The notes beneath the pieces were generated by a model. It saw nothing but the letters and a program-made list of their open reading frames with translations, had not been told where the DNA came from and did not search any database. A stretch of 64,000 bases of DNA from Vicinamibacteria bacterium. Its GTDB lineage: Bacteria; Acidobacteriota; Vicinamibacteria; Fen-336. Shown here piece by piece: positions 1-10,324 of the stretch. The DNA lies in the NCBI GenBank assembly GCA_035570235.1, contig DATMML010000052.1:1-64000 (forward strand). Direction: 5' to 3'. Position 1 is the first letter of the stretch. Every line of letters starts with the position of its first letter. The position numbers were made by a program, and so were the translations under genes.

Positions 1-1868
1 CGTCCCACCCAAGTCGTGTTCTCGCGCACGGGCTCCAGCCGGCCCCGCAGGCGGGCGATCTCCGTCCCCTCCAGGCGGATGACGACCTGCCCCCGGATCC
101 GGTCCACGTCGACCTCGCAGGCCTGGAACCGGCGGGGCTCGATGGCGACGGGGGGAGACTCCTGTTCGGGGCCTTGCGCGGGCTGCAGAACGAAGCTCCA
201 TCGGCCCGGCCCTACGGCCCGGGCCCAGACCACGTCGTGCGCCTCGACGAAGCCGGAACTCAGCAAGGGCTCCCGCTCGGCCGCCGCCCGCTCGGGGAAC
301 GCGATCCGCATCCGGGCGATGTTGCGGCCGTCGCGCACGAGGAGCCGGCCGAGCCCGACCCGCAGGGGCTCTGCGCGGCGCTCCAGCGAGCGGAAGAGCT
401 CCGGGTTCTCCAGCCGAAGCGTGCCGTCGTACCCGGTCAGGCTCAGGGCCACGTTCACGAGGCAGGCCCAGGCCATGGTGAGCGCGCCGACCGCACGCAG
501 GGCCAGGCGGCGGCGGCCGCTCCAGCGCTGGTCGGCCAGGAACCAGAGCAGGAGAGCGAGCACGATCAGGAAGCTTATGAAGTCGACCTGGTATCGCATG
601 CTGGCGATTGGCGCTACCACGCTGGTGAGGACAGGGAGCCCGACCCCGACCCCGAGGAGCAGAAGCATCCTCTGGCGGAGGAGGGGGAGCCCGGGGACGG
701 GCACGCCCCGGAGGAGCCAGGGGGCGGCGACGAGGATGAGCAAGTAGGGGGAGTGCAGGAGCAGTCCCGCATTTGGGTCGGGACCCCAGTAGCTGTGGGG
801 CAGCGTTCCCGGATACCACCGATCCAGGAAGAAGCACGGAAACTCCAGGCTCATGGCGAGGGGAGCCACGAAGTAGAAGTAGAGACCGGGGACGAGGCCC
901 CGGATCTCGTACCAGGGCAAGGGATCGTGGCCCACGAGCTGATAGCGCAGCCCGAACTCCGTAAAGGAGCCGAAGCGGGCATAGTTGTAGAGAACGACTA
1001 GAAGAAGACAGCTGCCCAGGGGGGCCAGCGTGACGAGCGCCCTCACCCAGAGCCGACCCCCGGCCGTGCGGAGGGCCGGCCAGGCGAGCAAGAGGATGAG
1101 CGGTGCCACGAGCAGATGGTTCGGCCGGCTGGCCACGGCCAGGCCGAGGAAGAGACTCCCACCAACGATCCGCGCCCAGGGCCGCGCGGCGGGCCCCGCG
1201 GGCGCCGTCGTCATCAGGTAGGCGCTGCCCAGGAGGAAGAAAGAGCCGGCCGTGATCGCGACCTGATAGACCTCCACGCCGCGGAGGATGAAGGGGCAGA
1301 CGTTGACGCAGCCGAGCACCAGCACCCCCGCCGTCTGCATCCACAGGGGGGTGGCGGGAAGGAACCTGCGCGTGAGGTGCCTGAGCAGACCCATCGCGAA
1401 CAAGAAGCTGCCCGAGGCGAAGATCGTGGCGGCCAGGCTCTCCGGCAGGTCGCCGAGGCCCAAGAGGCGCCAGGGAACGAAGAGGGTGACCGCGGGGCCG
1501 GCCCCGAAGTAGAGGTAGTACTTGCCGTGGTAGAGCGACGCGTCGTGCAGTCGGTAGTGCGCATTTTTGCCCCAATGGTAGGGCTCGGTGATCTCGAAGA
1601 GCCCCCGATCCGGCTCGACCAGCAGGTGCAGCTGCCCCCGAAGGAAAGCGCGGGTGAGGAGGTTGTAGTAGCCTTCTTGCGGCCGACCCAGGCCGAAGGG
1701 CAGGCCGTTGGAAGCGGTCCAGGCGTAGAACCAGGGGACGAGGACGCACACGGCGGCGACCGCCACCGGCCCCAAACGGATCGACTGTCCCGACCCGTTC
1801 CGGCGAGGGGCCCGTGAGTCTGCCGCCGGTTCTGGATCGAGAGAGGGGGGAACGTCAGGGGCCGGCAT
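1..1868 (-). CDS. Polytopic membrane protein, GT-C-like; 3' end outside window
   Basis: Reading leftward from the ATG at 1868-1866, the frame stays open to the window edge and gives at least 622 residues, so the C-terminus is missing. Residues 1-31 are a Pro/Arg/Ser-rich leader. About ten hydrophobic segments alternating with short loops follow, and the last ~150 visible residues are soluble. The first large non-membrane loop is rich in acidic and aromatic residues (EPDRGLFEITEPYHWGKN), as is common in GT-C-fold enzymes that use lipid-linked sugars. I cannot assign a named family. It points away from the 2189 gene, so the two are divergent. Membrane location is well supported; the transferase role is inferred only from the layout. 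Confidence 0.75.
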   Translation of the reverse strand, partial: MPAPDVPPSLDPEPAADSRAPRRNGSGQSIRLGPVAVAAVCVLVPWFYAWTASNGLPFGLGRPQEGYYNLLTRAFLRGQLHLLVEPDRGLFEITEPYHWGKNAHYRLHDASLYHGKYYLYFGAGPAVTLFVPWRLLGLGDLPESLAATIFASGSFLFAMGLLRHLTRRFLPATPLWMQTAGVLVLGCVNVCPFILRGVEVYQVAITAGSFFLLGSAYLMTTAPAGPAARPWARIVGGSLFLGLAVASRPNHLLVAPLILLLAWPALRTAGGRLWVRALVTLAPLGSCLLLVVLYNYARFGSFTEFGLRYQLVGHDPLPWYEIRGLVPGLYFYFVAPLAMSLEFPCFFLDRWYPGTLPHSYWGPDPNAGLLLHSPYLLILVAAPWLLRGVPVPGLPLLRQRMLLLLGVGVGLPVLTSVVAPIASMRYQVDFISFLIVLALLLWFLADQRWSGRRRLALRAVGALTMAWACLVNVALSLTGYDGTLRLENPELFRSLERRAEPLRVGLGRLLVRDGRNIARMRIAFPERAAAEREPLLSSGFVEAHDVVWARAVGPGRWSFVLQPAQGPEQESPPVAIEPRRFQACEVDVDRIRGQVVIRLEGTEIARLRGRLEPVRENTTWVG

Positions 1869-2188
1869 GCGCTCTTCGGTCTTCGGGCTCGGCAACGGCC
1901 TATTGTCGATGAGGGGGCCAAGGTTTCCAAGCGGATGCCCGTTCATAAGAGCGGACGGGCTCGTCGCCCCCGGGAGCGGCTGGACCTCGGCCTATGGTCG
2001 AAGCAGCCGGCGATTCTTCCCGGGGGTATCGTTGACAACCCCCTCGGCAAGAAGGAGTATCACGCGAGTTTGTCCCTGTCTCGCATTCCCGGCATGCCCC
2101 CGCCCCCCCCTTTCTCCTATGGCAGAGTCTCGTCCGGCTCTGCGGCGTCTCCCGTCGAACCCCTGATCTCGTCGCCCCGGGGTCGAAA
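1869..2188. other. Divergent intergenic region
   Basis: This stretch separates the leftward membrane protein from the rightward small gene and glycosidase. It contains C-rich runs near 2098-2110 and no convincing coding frame. Promoters for both directions are expected here, but I see no clear -35/-10 pair. Confidence 0.5.
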
Positions 2189-2542
2189 CTGACGCCCGAG
2201 CGGACAGCGGGCAAGATCCAGGCCGCCCGCGCGATTGCGGTTTCGGCCGACCTGATCCAGCTCGGCCTGTTTCCGATCTTCGGGGAAGGGGTTCTCTCTC
2301 CCTGGAACGACGCCCTCGACGTGGTGGTGGCCCTCGTCCTCATGCGCCTCTTGGGCTGGCATTGGGCTCTGCTGCCGAGCCTGGTGGCGGAGATGGTGCC
2401 GGGCTTGAATCTCGTTCCCACCTGGACCGCGGCTGTGCTCTTCATCACCCGCGGAGGTGCGGAGCCGGCGCCGCCCGCTTCACTCCCGGGGGGCACGGAT
2501 GCGGAAGCCCGCGCCGGGCGGGACGACCTCCGGAAGCCATGA
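2189..2542 (+). CDS. Small hydrophobic hypothetical protein, start uncertain
   Basis: The frame encodes about 117 residues. It has an amphipathic N-terminal part ([20 protein letters not shown]), a hydrophobic middle ([20 protein letters not shown]) and a charged tail. It lacks an ATG: the frame opens after a stop at 2033-2035, a CTG lies at 2189, and the first GTG (2321) would cut off the helix-rich first third. Its stop overlaps the glycosidase ATG by the ATGA at 2539-2542, which supports translation coupling. The segment [16 protein letters not shown] looks like a membrane-embedded hairpin. I do not recognise a function. The start codon is a guess. Confidence 0.5.
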   Translation: MTPERTAGKIQAARAIAVSADLIQLGLFPIFGEGVLSPWNDALDVVVALVLMRLLGWHWALLPSLVAEMVPGLNLVPTWTAAVLFITRGGAEPAPPASLPGGTDAEARAGRDDLRKP

Positions 2543-5160
2543 GCGAGGAAGATCGGCTGGCGGAGAGCCGGGCCCGCAAGGCACACTGGAAGCGATGGGG
2601 CCCCTATCTGGCGGAGCGCCAGTGGGGGACGGTCCGCGAAGACTACAGCCCGGACGGCTCCGCCTGGGACCATTTCCCTTTCGACCACGCCCGCTCCCGC
2701 GCCTACCGCTGGGGGGAGGACGGTCTGGGCGGGATCTGCGACAGCCATCAGCAAGTCTGTTTCGCGCTCGCCCTCTGGAACGGTCGTGACCCCTTCCTGA
2801 AGGAGCGCCTATTCGGCCTCGGCGGGCCGGAGGGGAACCACGGCGAGGACGTCAAGGAGTGCTACTTCTACCTCGACTCGACGCCCACGCACTCCTACAT
2901 GAGATACCTCTACAAGTATCCCCAGGCGGAGTTCCCTTACGCCTGGCTCCGCGCGGAGAACCGTCGCCGGGACAAGAAGAGCTTCGAGTTCGAGCTCCTG
3001 GACACGGGCATCTTCGAGGATGACCGGTACTTCGACGTCTTCGTGGAGTACGCGAAGGCGGCCCCTGCGGACCTCCTCGTCCACATCGAGATCGTGAACC
3101 GCGGACCGGACCCCGCCACCCTGGACCTCCTGCCGACGGTCTGGTTCCGCAACACCTGGTCCTGGGGGTCCGGGGAACGCCGGCCCCGGATTCGGTCAGA
3201 GGGCGAGACCCTCACTTTCGAGCACCCCCGCCTGGGCGCGTACTGGCTCGCCTGCGAGGGCCGTCCGTCCTTCCTCTTCACCGAGAACGAGACCAACCGG
3301 CGGCGGCTCTGGGGGGTGGAGAACGAGTCGCCCTATGTGAAGGACGGCATCAACGACTACATCGTGCAGGGGTCGGCGGAGGCCGTGAACCCGGCCGGCC
3401 GGGGTAGCAAGGCGGCCGCGCGCTACCAGCTGAAGCTGGAGCCCGGGGGTTCGACCGCGGTCCGGTTGCGCCTGGCCTCCTCTCCCGCACCGGGGGAGCC
3501 CTTCGGCCCTGGGTTCCAGGAGACGCTGGCCCGGCGGCGGGAGGAGGCCGACGCCTTCTACGCCCAGCGGACTCCGGGCGGCCTCTCCGCGGACGCGCGG
3601 AACGTGCTGCGCCAGGCCTTCGCGGGCCTCCTCTGGAGCAAGCAGTCCTACAACTACGACGTGACCCGCTGGTTGCACGGGGACCCCGCGGGGCCGGACC
3701 CACCCCCGGAGCGTCGTCGGGGGCGGAACCACGAGTGGACCCACCTCTACAACTCGGACGTGATCTCCATGCCGGACAAGTGGGAGTACCCCTGGTACGC
3801 GGCCTGGGACCTGGCCTTTCATTGCATTCCCCTGGCCCTCGTGGACCCCGACTACGCCAAGGAGCAGCTGATCCTGCTCCTGCGTGAATGGTACATGCAC
3901 CCCAACGGCCAGCTTCCCGCCTACGAGTGGGCATTCTCGGACGTGAATCCCCCCGTCCACGCCTGGGCGGCCTGGCGCGTCTACAAGATCGACAAGAAGC
4001 GCCAAGGCAAGGCGGACCGCAACTTCCTGGCCCGGGTCTTCCAGAAGCTGCTCCTCAACTTCACATGGTGGGTGAACCGCAAGGACGCGGAGGGCAACAA
4101 CGTCTTCCAGGGCGGGTTCCTGGGCCTCGACAACATCGGAGTCTTCGACCGGAGCGCGCCTTTGCCCACGGGCGGCCACATCGAGCAGTCCGACGCCACG
4201 AGCTGGATGGGGATGTACTGCCTCAACATGCTGGCCATCGCCTTGGAGTTGGCCCGCGAGGATCCCGTCTACGAGGACGTGGCCAGCAAGTTCTTCGAAC
4301 ACTTCGTCTACATCTGCCGGGCCATGAACGACATCGGGGGGGAGGGGCTCGAGCTGTGGAACGCGGAGGACGGCTTTTACTACGACGTCCTGCACCTGCC
4401 CGGGGGTCGCCACTTCCCGCTCAAGGTGCGCTCCATGGTGGGTCTCATCCCGCTCTTCGCGGTGGAGATCCTGGACTCGCACATGGTGGACCGCCTGCCC
4501 GGCTTCAAGCGGCGCATGCAATGGTTCCTGGAGAATCGGCCCGACTTCGCGGTCCAGGTGGAGATCGCCACCGGCCCCTCCGGAGTCCGCCGCTTCCTCT
4601 CCCTGGTGAACCGCGACCGTCTCCGCAAGGTGCTGGGATACCTCCTGGACGAGAATGAGTTCCTCTCTCCCCACGGGATCCGCTCCCTTTCCCGTCATCA
4701 CCGCGACCACCCCTACGTGCTGCACCTGGACGGAATGGAGCACCGCGTGGACTACGAGCCGGCGGAGTCCCAGACCGGGGTCTTCGGGGGGAACTCCAAC
4801 TGGCGGGGCCCCGTCTGGTTCCCCGTCAACTTCCTCCTCATCGAGTCCCTCCAGAAGTTCCACCACTTCCTGGGCCGCTCCTTCACCGTGGAGTTCCCCA
4901 CCGGCTCCGGGCGCAAGCTCGACCTCGGGGAGGTGGCGGGGGAGCTCTCCCGGCGCCTCACCCGCATCTTCCTGCGCGACGCGCGGGGGCGGCGTCCCCT
5001 GTACGGGGGCACCGAGAAGTTCCAGACCGACCCCCATTTCCGCGACCTCATCCTCTTCTCCGAGTACTTCCAGGGAGATGACGGGGCGGGGCTAGGGGCC
5101 AGCCACCAGACCGGATGGACGGGCCTCGTGGCCAAGCTCATCCAGCAAAGCGGCGAATAA
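2539..5160 (+). CDS. GH63-like (MGH1-type) glycoside hydrolase
   Basis: This 873-residue protein matches the layout of bacterial GH63-type glucosidases: an N-terminal beta-rich part (about 1-370) followed by an (alpha/alpha)6 barrel. Conserved-looking barrel segments are [20 protein letters not shown] and the following [12 protein letters not shown] (about residues 400-430), which includes an Asp in the usual general-acid position, and [18 protein letters not shown] (about 745-765). No signal peptide is visible, so it probably acts in the cytoplasm on alpha-glucosides or glucosylated compatible solutes; the substrate is inferred. The ATG at 2539 overlaps the stop of the preceding small gene, and a small membrane protein follows 17 bases downstream, so the three may be co-transcribed. 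Confidence 0.85.
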   Translation: MSEEDRLAESRARKAHWKRWGPYLAERQWGTVREDYSPDGSAWDHFPFDHARSRAYRWGEDGLGGICDSHQQVCFALALWNGRDPFLKERLFGLGGPEGNHGEDVKECYFYLDSTPTHSYMRYLYKYPQAEFPYAWLRAENRRRDKKSFEFELLDTGIFEDDRYFDVFVEYAKAAPADLLVHIEIVNRGPDPATLDLLPTVWFRNTWSWGSGERRPRIRSEGETLTFEHPRLGAYWLACEGRPSFLFTENETNRRRLWGVENESPYVKDGINDYIVQGSAEAVNPAGRGSKAAARYQLKLEPGGSTAVRLRLASSPAPGEPFGPGFQETLARRREEADAFYAQRTPGGLSADARNVLRQAFAGLLWSKQSYNYDVTRWLHGDPAGPDPPPERRRGRNHEWTHLYNSDVISMPDKWEYPWYAAWDLAFHCIPLALVDPDYAKEQLILLLREWYMHPNGQLPAYEWAFSDVNPPVHAWAAWRVYKIDKKRQGKADRNFLARVFQKLLLNFTWWVNRKDAEGNNVFQGGFLGLDNIGVFDRSAPLPTGGHIEQSDATSWMGMYCLNMLAIALELAREDPVYEDVASKFFEHFVYICRAMNDIGGEGLELWNAEDGFYYDVLHLPGGRHFPLKVRSMVGLIPLFAVEILDSHMVDRLPGFKRRMQWFLENRPDFAVQVEIATGPSGVRRFLSLVNRDRLRKVLGYLLDENEFLSPHGIRSLSRHHRDHPYVLHLDGMEHRVDYEPAESQTGVFGGNSNWRGPVWFPVNFLLIESLQKFHHFLGRSFTVEFPTGSGRKLDLGEVAGELSRRLTRIFLRDARGRRPLYGGTEKFQTDPHFRDLILFSEYFQGDDGAGLGASHQTGWTGLVAKLIQQSGE

Positions 5161-5177
5161 CAAGGAGAGTGGATCCC

Positions 5178-5501
5178 ATGTCCAACGGCAACACCATCCA
5201 TAAGCCCGACGCCAATCCCGTCCTGGCCCTCGTCCTGAGCGTGCTCCTCGTCGGCCTCGGGCACCTCGTTCCCAACGGCCAGCAGCGCAAGTTCCTCTTC
5301 AACCTCCTGGCCACCCTGGCCGGGACCTGCGCCTGCCTCGTGCCCGGGATCGTGATCGCGGTCTTGAGCATCATCGATGCGTACCAGACCGCCCTGCGCC
5401 TGCAGAACGGCGAGACCATCCCCGAGAACGAGTACACTTTCGCGCCCTACTTCAAGGTCGTGAAGATAATCGATAAGACCGCCACCTGCTCCGGGGCCTA
5501 A
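5178..5501 (+). CDS. Small two-helix membrane protein, TM2-like
   Basis: The product is 107 residues. Two hydrophobic segments (ALVLSVLLVGLGHLV and a Gly/Cys-containing one around CACLVPGIVIAVLSIIDAY) are joined by a short polar turn, NGQQRKF. That layout and the IDAYQ end of the second helix are typical of TM2-like proteins. The ATG at 5178 is preceded by a good ribosome site (AAGGAGAG, 5162-5169). A longer in-frame start at 5115 lies inside the glycosidase gene and is less likely. The function is unknown. It lies 17 bases downstream of the glycosidase and probably shares its transcript. Confidence 0.75.
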   Translation: MSNGNTIHKPDANPVLALVLSVLLVGLGHLVPNGQQRKFLFNLLATLAGTCACLVPGIVIAVLSIIDAYQTALRLQNGETIPENEYTFAPYFKVVKIIDKTATCSGA

Positions 5502-5898
5502 AGCGCGTCGTGCCGTCCCGGGATCCGCGCCCCCTAGGATCCGGCTCCGCGCGGTGCGGTTGTCGGTCGGGGGTCAGGAAAATTGATTCGCGTCGGAGAA
5601 TTGGAGACGAGACACGCGACTGGGGTGCGATCCACGAGGCGCTGCCCGGTAAGCCCGGCGCGACTCGTCAACTGCTCCTCGAGCGCAATGGAAATCGAAT
5701 CAAGGTCCCGGCCAGAGTGACGGCTCTTCATCTCTGACGAAAGCTCATGGTCGCGATGCTTGTGGTGGCCATGATCTCGAGCGACAGCTCGTCGGTTCTC
5801 CGCCCGCCCGGGCACGGCCGGGGAGGATGTGCTAAAATCCTCTCTGAGCCGCGTGGGCTATCCAGGCCCCTCCACGAGCCCGAGAACGAGGGTGTCCG
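5502..5898. other. Intergenic region
   Basis: About 400 bases hold no convincing coding frame. The only recognisable element is the extended -10-like motif near its right end, listed separately. I see no terminator hairpin after 5501. Confidence 0.5.
5830..5838 (+). promoter_or_regulatory. Putative extended -10 element (TGCTAAAAT)
   Basis: The motif TGCTAAAAT lies 61 bases before the GTG of the 5899 gene and matches an extended sigma-70 -10 (TGnTAnAAT). No good -35 is visible. Similar motifs precede the genes at 44156 and 55559 in this window. Confidence 0.35.
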
Positions 5899-6216
5899 GT
5901 GACCAAGCCCGTGGCCGTTCAGTACCTGGGCTTTCACTCCACGGCCGAAGCCCGCGAGTACACGCTGCGGGTGGGGGGGGGAGACGAGTCGCGCGACTTC
6001 ACGGTCTTGATCCCCCACACCGCGTTTGCCGCCCGCCGCGCACGCTACCAGGACGCGCCCGACATCTGCTTCTCCAAACTGCAGCGAGAGCTGGCCGCCA
6101 ACGCCGACCTGCTGCCGGCCGAGTTCGTAGTGACGGAAGCCGACCTTATCGGCTACCGGGAATCGCAGACGCGGAGGACCGAGCGTCGGCCCCGGGCTCC
6201 CAAGGTCCCGCGCTGA
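5899..6216 (+). CDS. Conserved-looking hypothetical protein, 105 aa
   Basis: The GTG at 5899 opens a 105-residue soluble protein. It has a beta-rich first half (VAVQYLGFHSTAEAREYTLR, then FTVLIPHTAF) and a charged helical second half ending in an Arg/Lys/Pro-rich tail. No membrane segment or catalytic motif is seen. A run of nine G at 5973-5981 sits inside the coding sequence, where slippage would shift the frame. It converges with the ABC exporter, with only five bases between the stops. I do not recognise a family. Confidence 0.65.
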   Translation: MTKPVAVQYLGFHSTAEAREYTLRVGGGDESRDFTVLIPHTAFAARRARYQDAPDICFSKLQRELAANADLLPAEFVVTEADLIGYRESQTRRTERRPRAPKVPR

Positions 6217-6221
6217 TCCGG

Positions 6222-8000
6222 TCAGCCCGCGGTGACTAGGCGGGCGGGCGCATCCCCGATCCTCCGCTCCCCGATCTGCTGTCGCCACATCGCGTAGTAG
6301 AGCCCCTTCTCCTCCAGCAACTCCGCGTGGCGTCCCGACTCCACGATTCGCCCCCGCTCGAGCACGAAGATCCGATCCGCGTGCAGGATGGTGGAGAGTC
6401 GATGGGCGATGAGCAGGGTCATGACGTCCCGGGACCGCGCCACCTCCCGTATGGTCCGGCTGATCTCCTCCTCGGTCAGGGAGTCGAGGGAGGAGGTGGC
6501 CTCGTCGAAGAGAAGCAGGTGGGGCCGGCGGAGGAGAGCGCGGGCGATGGAGAGCCGCTGCTTCTCGCCCCCTGAGACCTTGACTCCCCCTTCCCCGATG
6601 ACGGTGTCGAGCCCGCGATCGGCCCGGGCCAGGAGGCTGTCGCAGGCGGCCTTGGAGAGGACCTCCCGGCACTCCGCGTCGCTGGCTCCCGGACGCACGA
6701 AGAGCAGGTTCTCGCGGATGGTGCCCGAGAAGAGCTGGGGATCCTGGGTGACGAGGCCGATGCGCTCGCGGAGGGTGTCGAGGTCCACCCGGGGGCCGGG
6801 GTGGCCGTTGTAGAGGATGCGCCCGCGCTCCGGCGTATAGAGGCCTACGATCAGCTTGACGAGGGTGGTCTTGCCTGCCCCCGAGGGTCCCACGAAGGCG
6901 ATGGTCTCGCCGCGCTCAAGAGCGAAGGACACGTCGACGAGGGCGGGGGCGGCCGCGGCCTGATGGGTGAAGCCCACCCCTTCGAAGGAGAGGTGCGTCA
7001 GGGCGGCGACGGCGATGGGGTCGGCGGGCCGGGGCTCCTCCGGGGTCTCCAGGATGCTCTGGAAGTTGCGGAGGGAGACCTCGGTCTCCCGGTAAATGTT
7101 GATTACGTTCCCCAGCTCCTGCAGGGGGCCGAAGATGAAAAATGAGTAGATGAAGAGGGAGAAGAACTGCCCGACCGTGATCTCCCGGGCGAAGATCAGG
7201 TAGAGCATCAAGAACATGATGCTGGTGCGCAGGGCGTTGACCGCGGTGCCCTGGATGAAGCTCAGGCCGCGGAGGTAGCGCACCTTCTTCAGCTCCAAGG
7301 AGAGGATCTTCTCGGTGGTGGCGTTGAGCCGGTCCACCTCCTGGCTGGCCAGGCCCAGGCTCTTCACGAGTTCGATGTTCCGCAGCGACTCCGTGGTGGC
7401 GCCGGCGAGGGCGGTCGTCTCCGCCACGATGACCCTCTGCACCTCCTTGATCTTGCGGGAGAGGACCGAGCTCAGGATGCCGAGCAGGGGCACGGTCAGG
7501 AAGTAGACGGGGGCGATGATCCAATGCACGCTGAAGGCGTAGATCACAACGAACACGATCCCCACCAGGGAGGTGAAGAGGACGTTGATGGCGGCCGCGA
7601 TGAGCTTCTCCACGTCCGAGCGGACCTTCTGCAGCTTGCCCAGGGTCTCCCCGCTGCGTTGGTCCTCGAAGACGGCGTAGGGGAGGGAGAGCGAATGGCG
7701 GATGCCGTCCGAGTAGAGCTGGGCCCCTAGGCGCTGGGTGATGACGTTGACGAAGTAGTCCTGGAAGTTCTTGGCCACCCGGGAGACGAGGGCCACCCCC
7801 ACCGCCGCCGCCAGCAGGAGGCTCACCCCCCGGAAGAACTGGCCGGTGGTGTACTCCTGGTAGCGGGTCGCGTAGCCGTCGATGACGTAGCGGAAGATCA
7901 GGGGGTCGAGCAGGGAAAAGATCTGGTTGATGGCGGCGAGGAGCAGGGCCACCGCCAGGAGGCTCCAGTACTGGCGCAGGTAGGCGAAGAGCAGTGTCAT
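6222..8000 (-). CDS. ABC exporter, fused permease and ATPase (MsbA-like half-transporter)
   Basis: The 592-residue protein has a six-helix ABC exporter domain (about 1-310) followed by an ATPase domain. Walker A is GPSGAGKTT (about 375), the signature is VSGGEKQRLS (about 475), Walker B is LLLFDEATSSLD (about 500), and the switch His is in IAHRLST (about 530). All key residues are intact. Half-transporters of this type export lipids, polysaccharide precursors or peptides; the substrate is unknown. The ATG at 8000 overlaps the stop of the upstream membrane-protein gene (ATGA, 7997-8000), so the two are translationally coupled. The upstream extension of the same open frame is only a shadow of that neighbour. 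Confidence 0.92.
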   Translation of the reverse strand: MTLLFAYLRQYWSLLAVALLLAAINQIFSLLDPLIFRYVIDGYATRYQEYTTGQFFRGVSLLLAAAVGVALVSRVAKNFQDYFVNVITQRLGAQLYSDGIRHSLSLPYAVFEDQRSGETLGKLQKVRSDVEKLIAAAINVLFTSLVGIVFVVIYAFSVHWIIAPVYFLTVPLLGILSSVLSRKIKEVQRVIVAETTALAGATTESLRNIELVKSLGLASQEVDRLNATTEKILSLELKKVRYLRGLSFIQGTAVNALRTSIMFLMLYLIFAREITVGQFFSLFIYSFFIFGPLQELGNVINIYRETEVSLRNFQSILETPEEPRPADPIAVAALTHLSFEGVGFTHQAAAAPALVDVSFALERGETIAFVGPSGAGKTTLVKLIVGLYTPERGRILYNGHPGPRVDLDTLRERIGLVTQDPQLFSGTIRENLLFVRPGASDAECREVLSKAACDSLLARADRGLDTVIGEGGVKVSGGEKQRLSIARALLRRPHLLLFDEATSSLDSLTEEEISRTIREVARSRDVMTLLIAHRLSTILHADRIFVLERGRIVESGRHAELLEEKGLYYAMWRQQIGERRIGDAPARLVTAG

Positions 8001-10273
8001 GGGTTTGCAAGCCTCCGGATCTGGATCTCGTCCACGCCGAGGGCGAGCGCGGGGGGAGGGCTGAGCACGACGGTCGCGAGCCCGGGGGGTAGCGAGGTCT
8101 CGACCTTCAGCTCGGTCCGGCCGTCCAGGGGCAGCACGAGCTGGGGCCCGGCCTCGACCGCGGACCGGACCGTGCGGTGATCGAAGTCGTCGGGGGTGAG
8201 GAAGACGGTCAAGGCCTGTCCGCCCGGCGCGGGCGGGTAGGGGCGGAGCTTCAGACTGAGCTCTACCCCGGTCTCGATCGGCGAGTAGAGGATCAGCTTC
8301 GTCCGTCCCCCTTGGATCGTGAACCGGGGCGGGCCCGGGACTCTCTCCTCGACCGGGCCGCCGGGGTTCACGACGTGTATGAGGAGCGGCCGCTCGGAGG
8401 GAAGCAGGCGGGCAAAGCCACCCCCCAGGCTCTCGAACCCGCCCGTTTGGAAGGGAATGAAGCCGCAGAGGAGGGGGACGACCCCCGCCTCGCCGATCCG
8501 GCCGAGCAGCTCCCGGTAGAGCGCAGCGCCCCCCTTGGGGTGGAGGCCGATGGACGGGCTCTCCGTCCAGTCGCCGACGATCGGCCGTGGGTAAGCGAGC
8601 AGGGCGGTGTAGGGGGCGAGCCAGCGGTGCGCGCTGACCGGCCGCCCCACCACCAGAAGGGTGCCCGGGGGCAGCTCCCGGATCCGGCGCTGCACGACCC
8701 CCGCCTCCGCGAGCGGCCGTTCCGCCCGGATGATCTCCCTCATGCTGAGCCCGAGCGACTCGCTCCAGGCTCCGTGCACCCAGAGTGAACTCAGGGGCAC
8801 GGCCAGGAAAAGAGCGGGCGCGAGGCGCGGGCCCCGAGAGCGCAGGAGCTGCCGGAGGGCCGCCACCTGAAAGAGGAGCACGAAGGGAAAGGCCCACTGC
8901 ATCAGCTTGAAGACGTTCCAGGTGTGGCCGATGAGGCCGGTCCAGGGGTCGTGGACCCAGAGCGCGTAGTAGGCAAGGGCGCCGGCGAAGGCGAGGGTCG
9001 CCGCGGCCAGCACCCGGGCCCGCGGTTGCCGCCATGCGTGGAAAAGCCCCGCCACCGTCAGGCCCAGGCCCAGCGGGGCGAGGGCCGCGAGCGCGGCGCT
9101 CAGGAAGGGAACCCGTACGCTTGTCGCGTGAAGGCCGAGGACCCGCACGCCCATGGCGAACTCCAGGAACTGGAGGACGCTCAACGAAACGTGGCCCCCC
9201 GCATCGGAGCCCGCGAAGCGGAAGAGACGCCCAACGGCTCCCCGAAGGTCGGGGAACCCCAAGATCAAGACCAGCAAGACGATGATCCCTAGGTGGGCCA
9301 GGGTCCGCCGAGGCGGGCCGTGGCGCCGGGCCCGCATAGAGCAGGCGGCGGCGTAAGCGATCCCGGCCGCTCCCAGCGCGGGGACGAGCGGCAGGTAGAC
9401 GTTCAGGAGAAAGGCCGCGAGCAGGGCCACCAGGATGGCGGTGTTCAGCCGCCAACGCCGCTCGTGGATGCCGCGGGCCAGCACGGCCAGAGCCAGGAGC
9501 AAGGCGGGCAGCGCGCAGGTCTGCTGCAGGAAGCCGTTGTGATGCCCCCAGTAGCCCGGGTGAGCCATCACCGCGAAGGCCAGGCTGGCTCCCCCGGCCC
9601 AAGCGTGCCCCCACAGGAAGACCCAGCGCGCCACCACGAAGAGAGCGGCCGTCTGGAGGACCATCCCCCAGGCACTGACCGCCGGATACACCAGCAGGGA
9701 GAGGGGGGCCCCCGAACCCGCCTGCACGAGGGCCAAGAAGTGCGCGATCCCCAGGGGATAGCCCTCCTGCTGCCACAAGAACGGAATCGCCGTGACGGGC
9801 GAGGCGGGGTCCCAGAGGCACGGGCTCCCGAAGCCGTGGGTCTGCAGCCACTCGCTGAAGGCGCAGTACGTGTAGGTGTCGTTGCCGATCGAGAACCCGC
9901 CCGTCCGCAGCACGGGCAGAAGTGAGACGAGGGCACTCGCGAGCGTCACCCCCAGGAGCCCCGCCCAGGCGGAAGCCGGGCCGCGGGGCCGGAAGACCTC
10001 GAGGAGGGCTCGTCGGTAGGCACAGACCTCGAGCAGAACCAAGTGCAGGGCGGCCAGGACGAGCGCGATCACGGGGGCGGGCAAGCCGAGGAGGGAGAGC
10101 CAGCCGAAGCCAAGCGTCAGAAGTGCGGTCCCCAGAACGGCGGAAGCGGCGGCGCCCGCGGGAGTGAGCGGCCGGAGCAGGTCGAAGCCCAGGCTGCCCG
10201 TGAGGAGGCGCCCGGAGACGAAGGAGGCAACGCCCACGGCGCCCACGATCAAGAGGGAGCCGGAGAAGGTCAT
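7997..10273 (-). CDS. Large polytopic membrane protein with C-terminal soluble domain
   Basis: The product is 758 residues. It has about twelve hydrophobic segments over the first ~480 residues, a motif-like early loop (FSIGNDTYTYCAFSEWLQTH, about 130-150) with an Asp, and a C-terminal soluble part of about 250 residues ending in predicted beta strands. The layout resembles GT-C glycosyltransferases or polysaccharide-assembly membrane proteins, but no named family is recognised. It is the middle gene of a leftward set: M23 peptidase, this gene (51 bases later), and the ABC exporter (4-base overlap). The set could be an envelope-assembly unit; that is inference. Confidence 0.75.
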   Translation of the reverse strand: MTFSGSLLIVGAVGVASFVSGRLLTGSLGFDLLRPLTPAGAAASAVLGTALLTLGFGWLSLLGLPAPVIALVLAALHLVLLEVCAYRRALLEVFRPRGPASAWAGLLGVTLASALVSLLPVLRTGGFSIGNDTYTYCAFSEWLQTHGFGSPCLWDPASPVTAIPFLWQQEGYPLGIAHFLALVQAGSGAPLSLLVYPAVSAWGMVLQTAALFVVARWVFLWGHAWAGGASLAFAVMAHPGYWGHHNGFLQQTCALPALLLALAVLARGIHERRWRLNTAILVALLAAFLLNVYLPLVPALGAAGIAYAAACSMRARRHGPPRRTLAHLGIIVLLVLILGFPDLRGAVGRLFRFAGSDAGGHVSLSVLQFLEFAMGVRVLGLHATSVRVPFLSAALAALAPLGLGLTVAGLFHAWRQPRARVLAAATLAFAGALAYYALWVHDPWTGLIGHTWNVFKLMQWAFPFVLLFQVAALRQLLRSRGPRLAPALFLAVPLSSLWVHGAWSESLGLSMREIIRAERPLAEAGVVQRRIRELPPGTLLVVGRPVSAHRWLAPYTALLAYPRPIVGDWTESPSIGLHPKGGAALYRELLGRIGEAGVVPLLCGFIPFQTGGFESLGGGFARLLPSERPLLIHVVNPGGPVEERVPGPPRFTIQGGRTKLILYSPIETGVELSLKLRPYPPAPGGQALTVFLTPDDFDHRTVRSAVEAGPQLVLPLDGRTELKVETSLPPGLATVVLSPPPALALGVDEIQIRRLANP

Positions 10274-10324
10274 GGAACCGCGTGTGCCTTTCCCCCGGGG
10301 CGGGGCCGCCGGGCGTCTACGATG

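Noticed and set aside
3196-5037. Long leftward frame opposite the glycosidase
   Set aside because: It is antisense shadow in high-GC DNA. The opposite strand shows a clear GH63-like protein.
8001-9851. Upstream extension of the ABC exporter frame to a 1209-residue protein
   Set aside because: The added 600 residues are Pro/Arg/Gly-rich shadow of the membrane-protein gene 7997-10273. The exporter starts at ATG 8000 with a four-base overlap.
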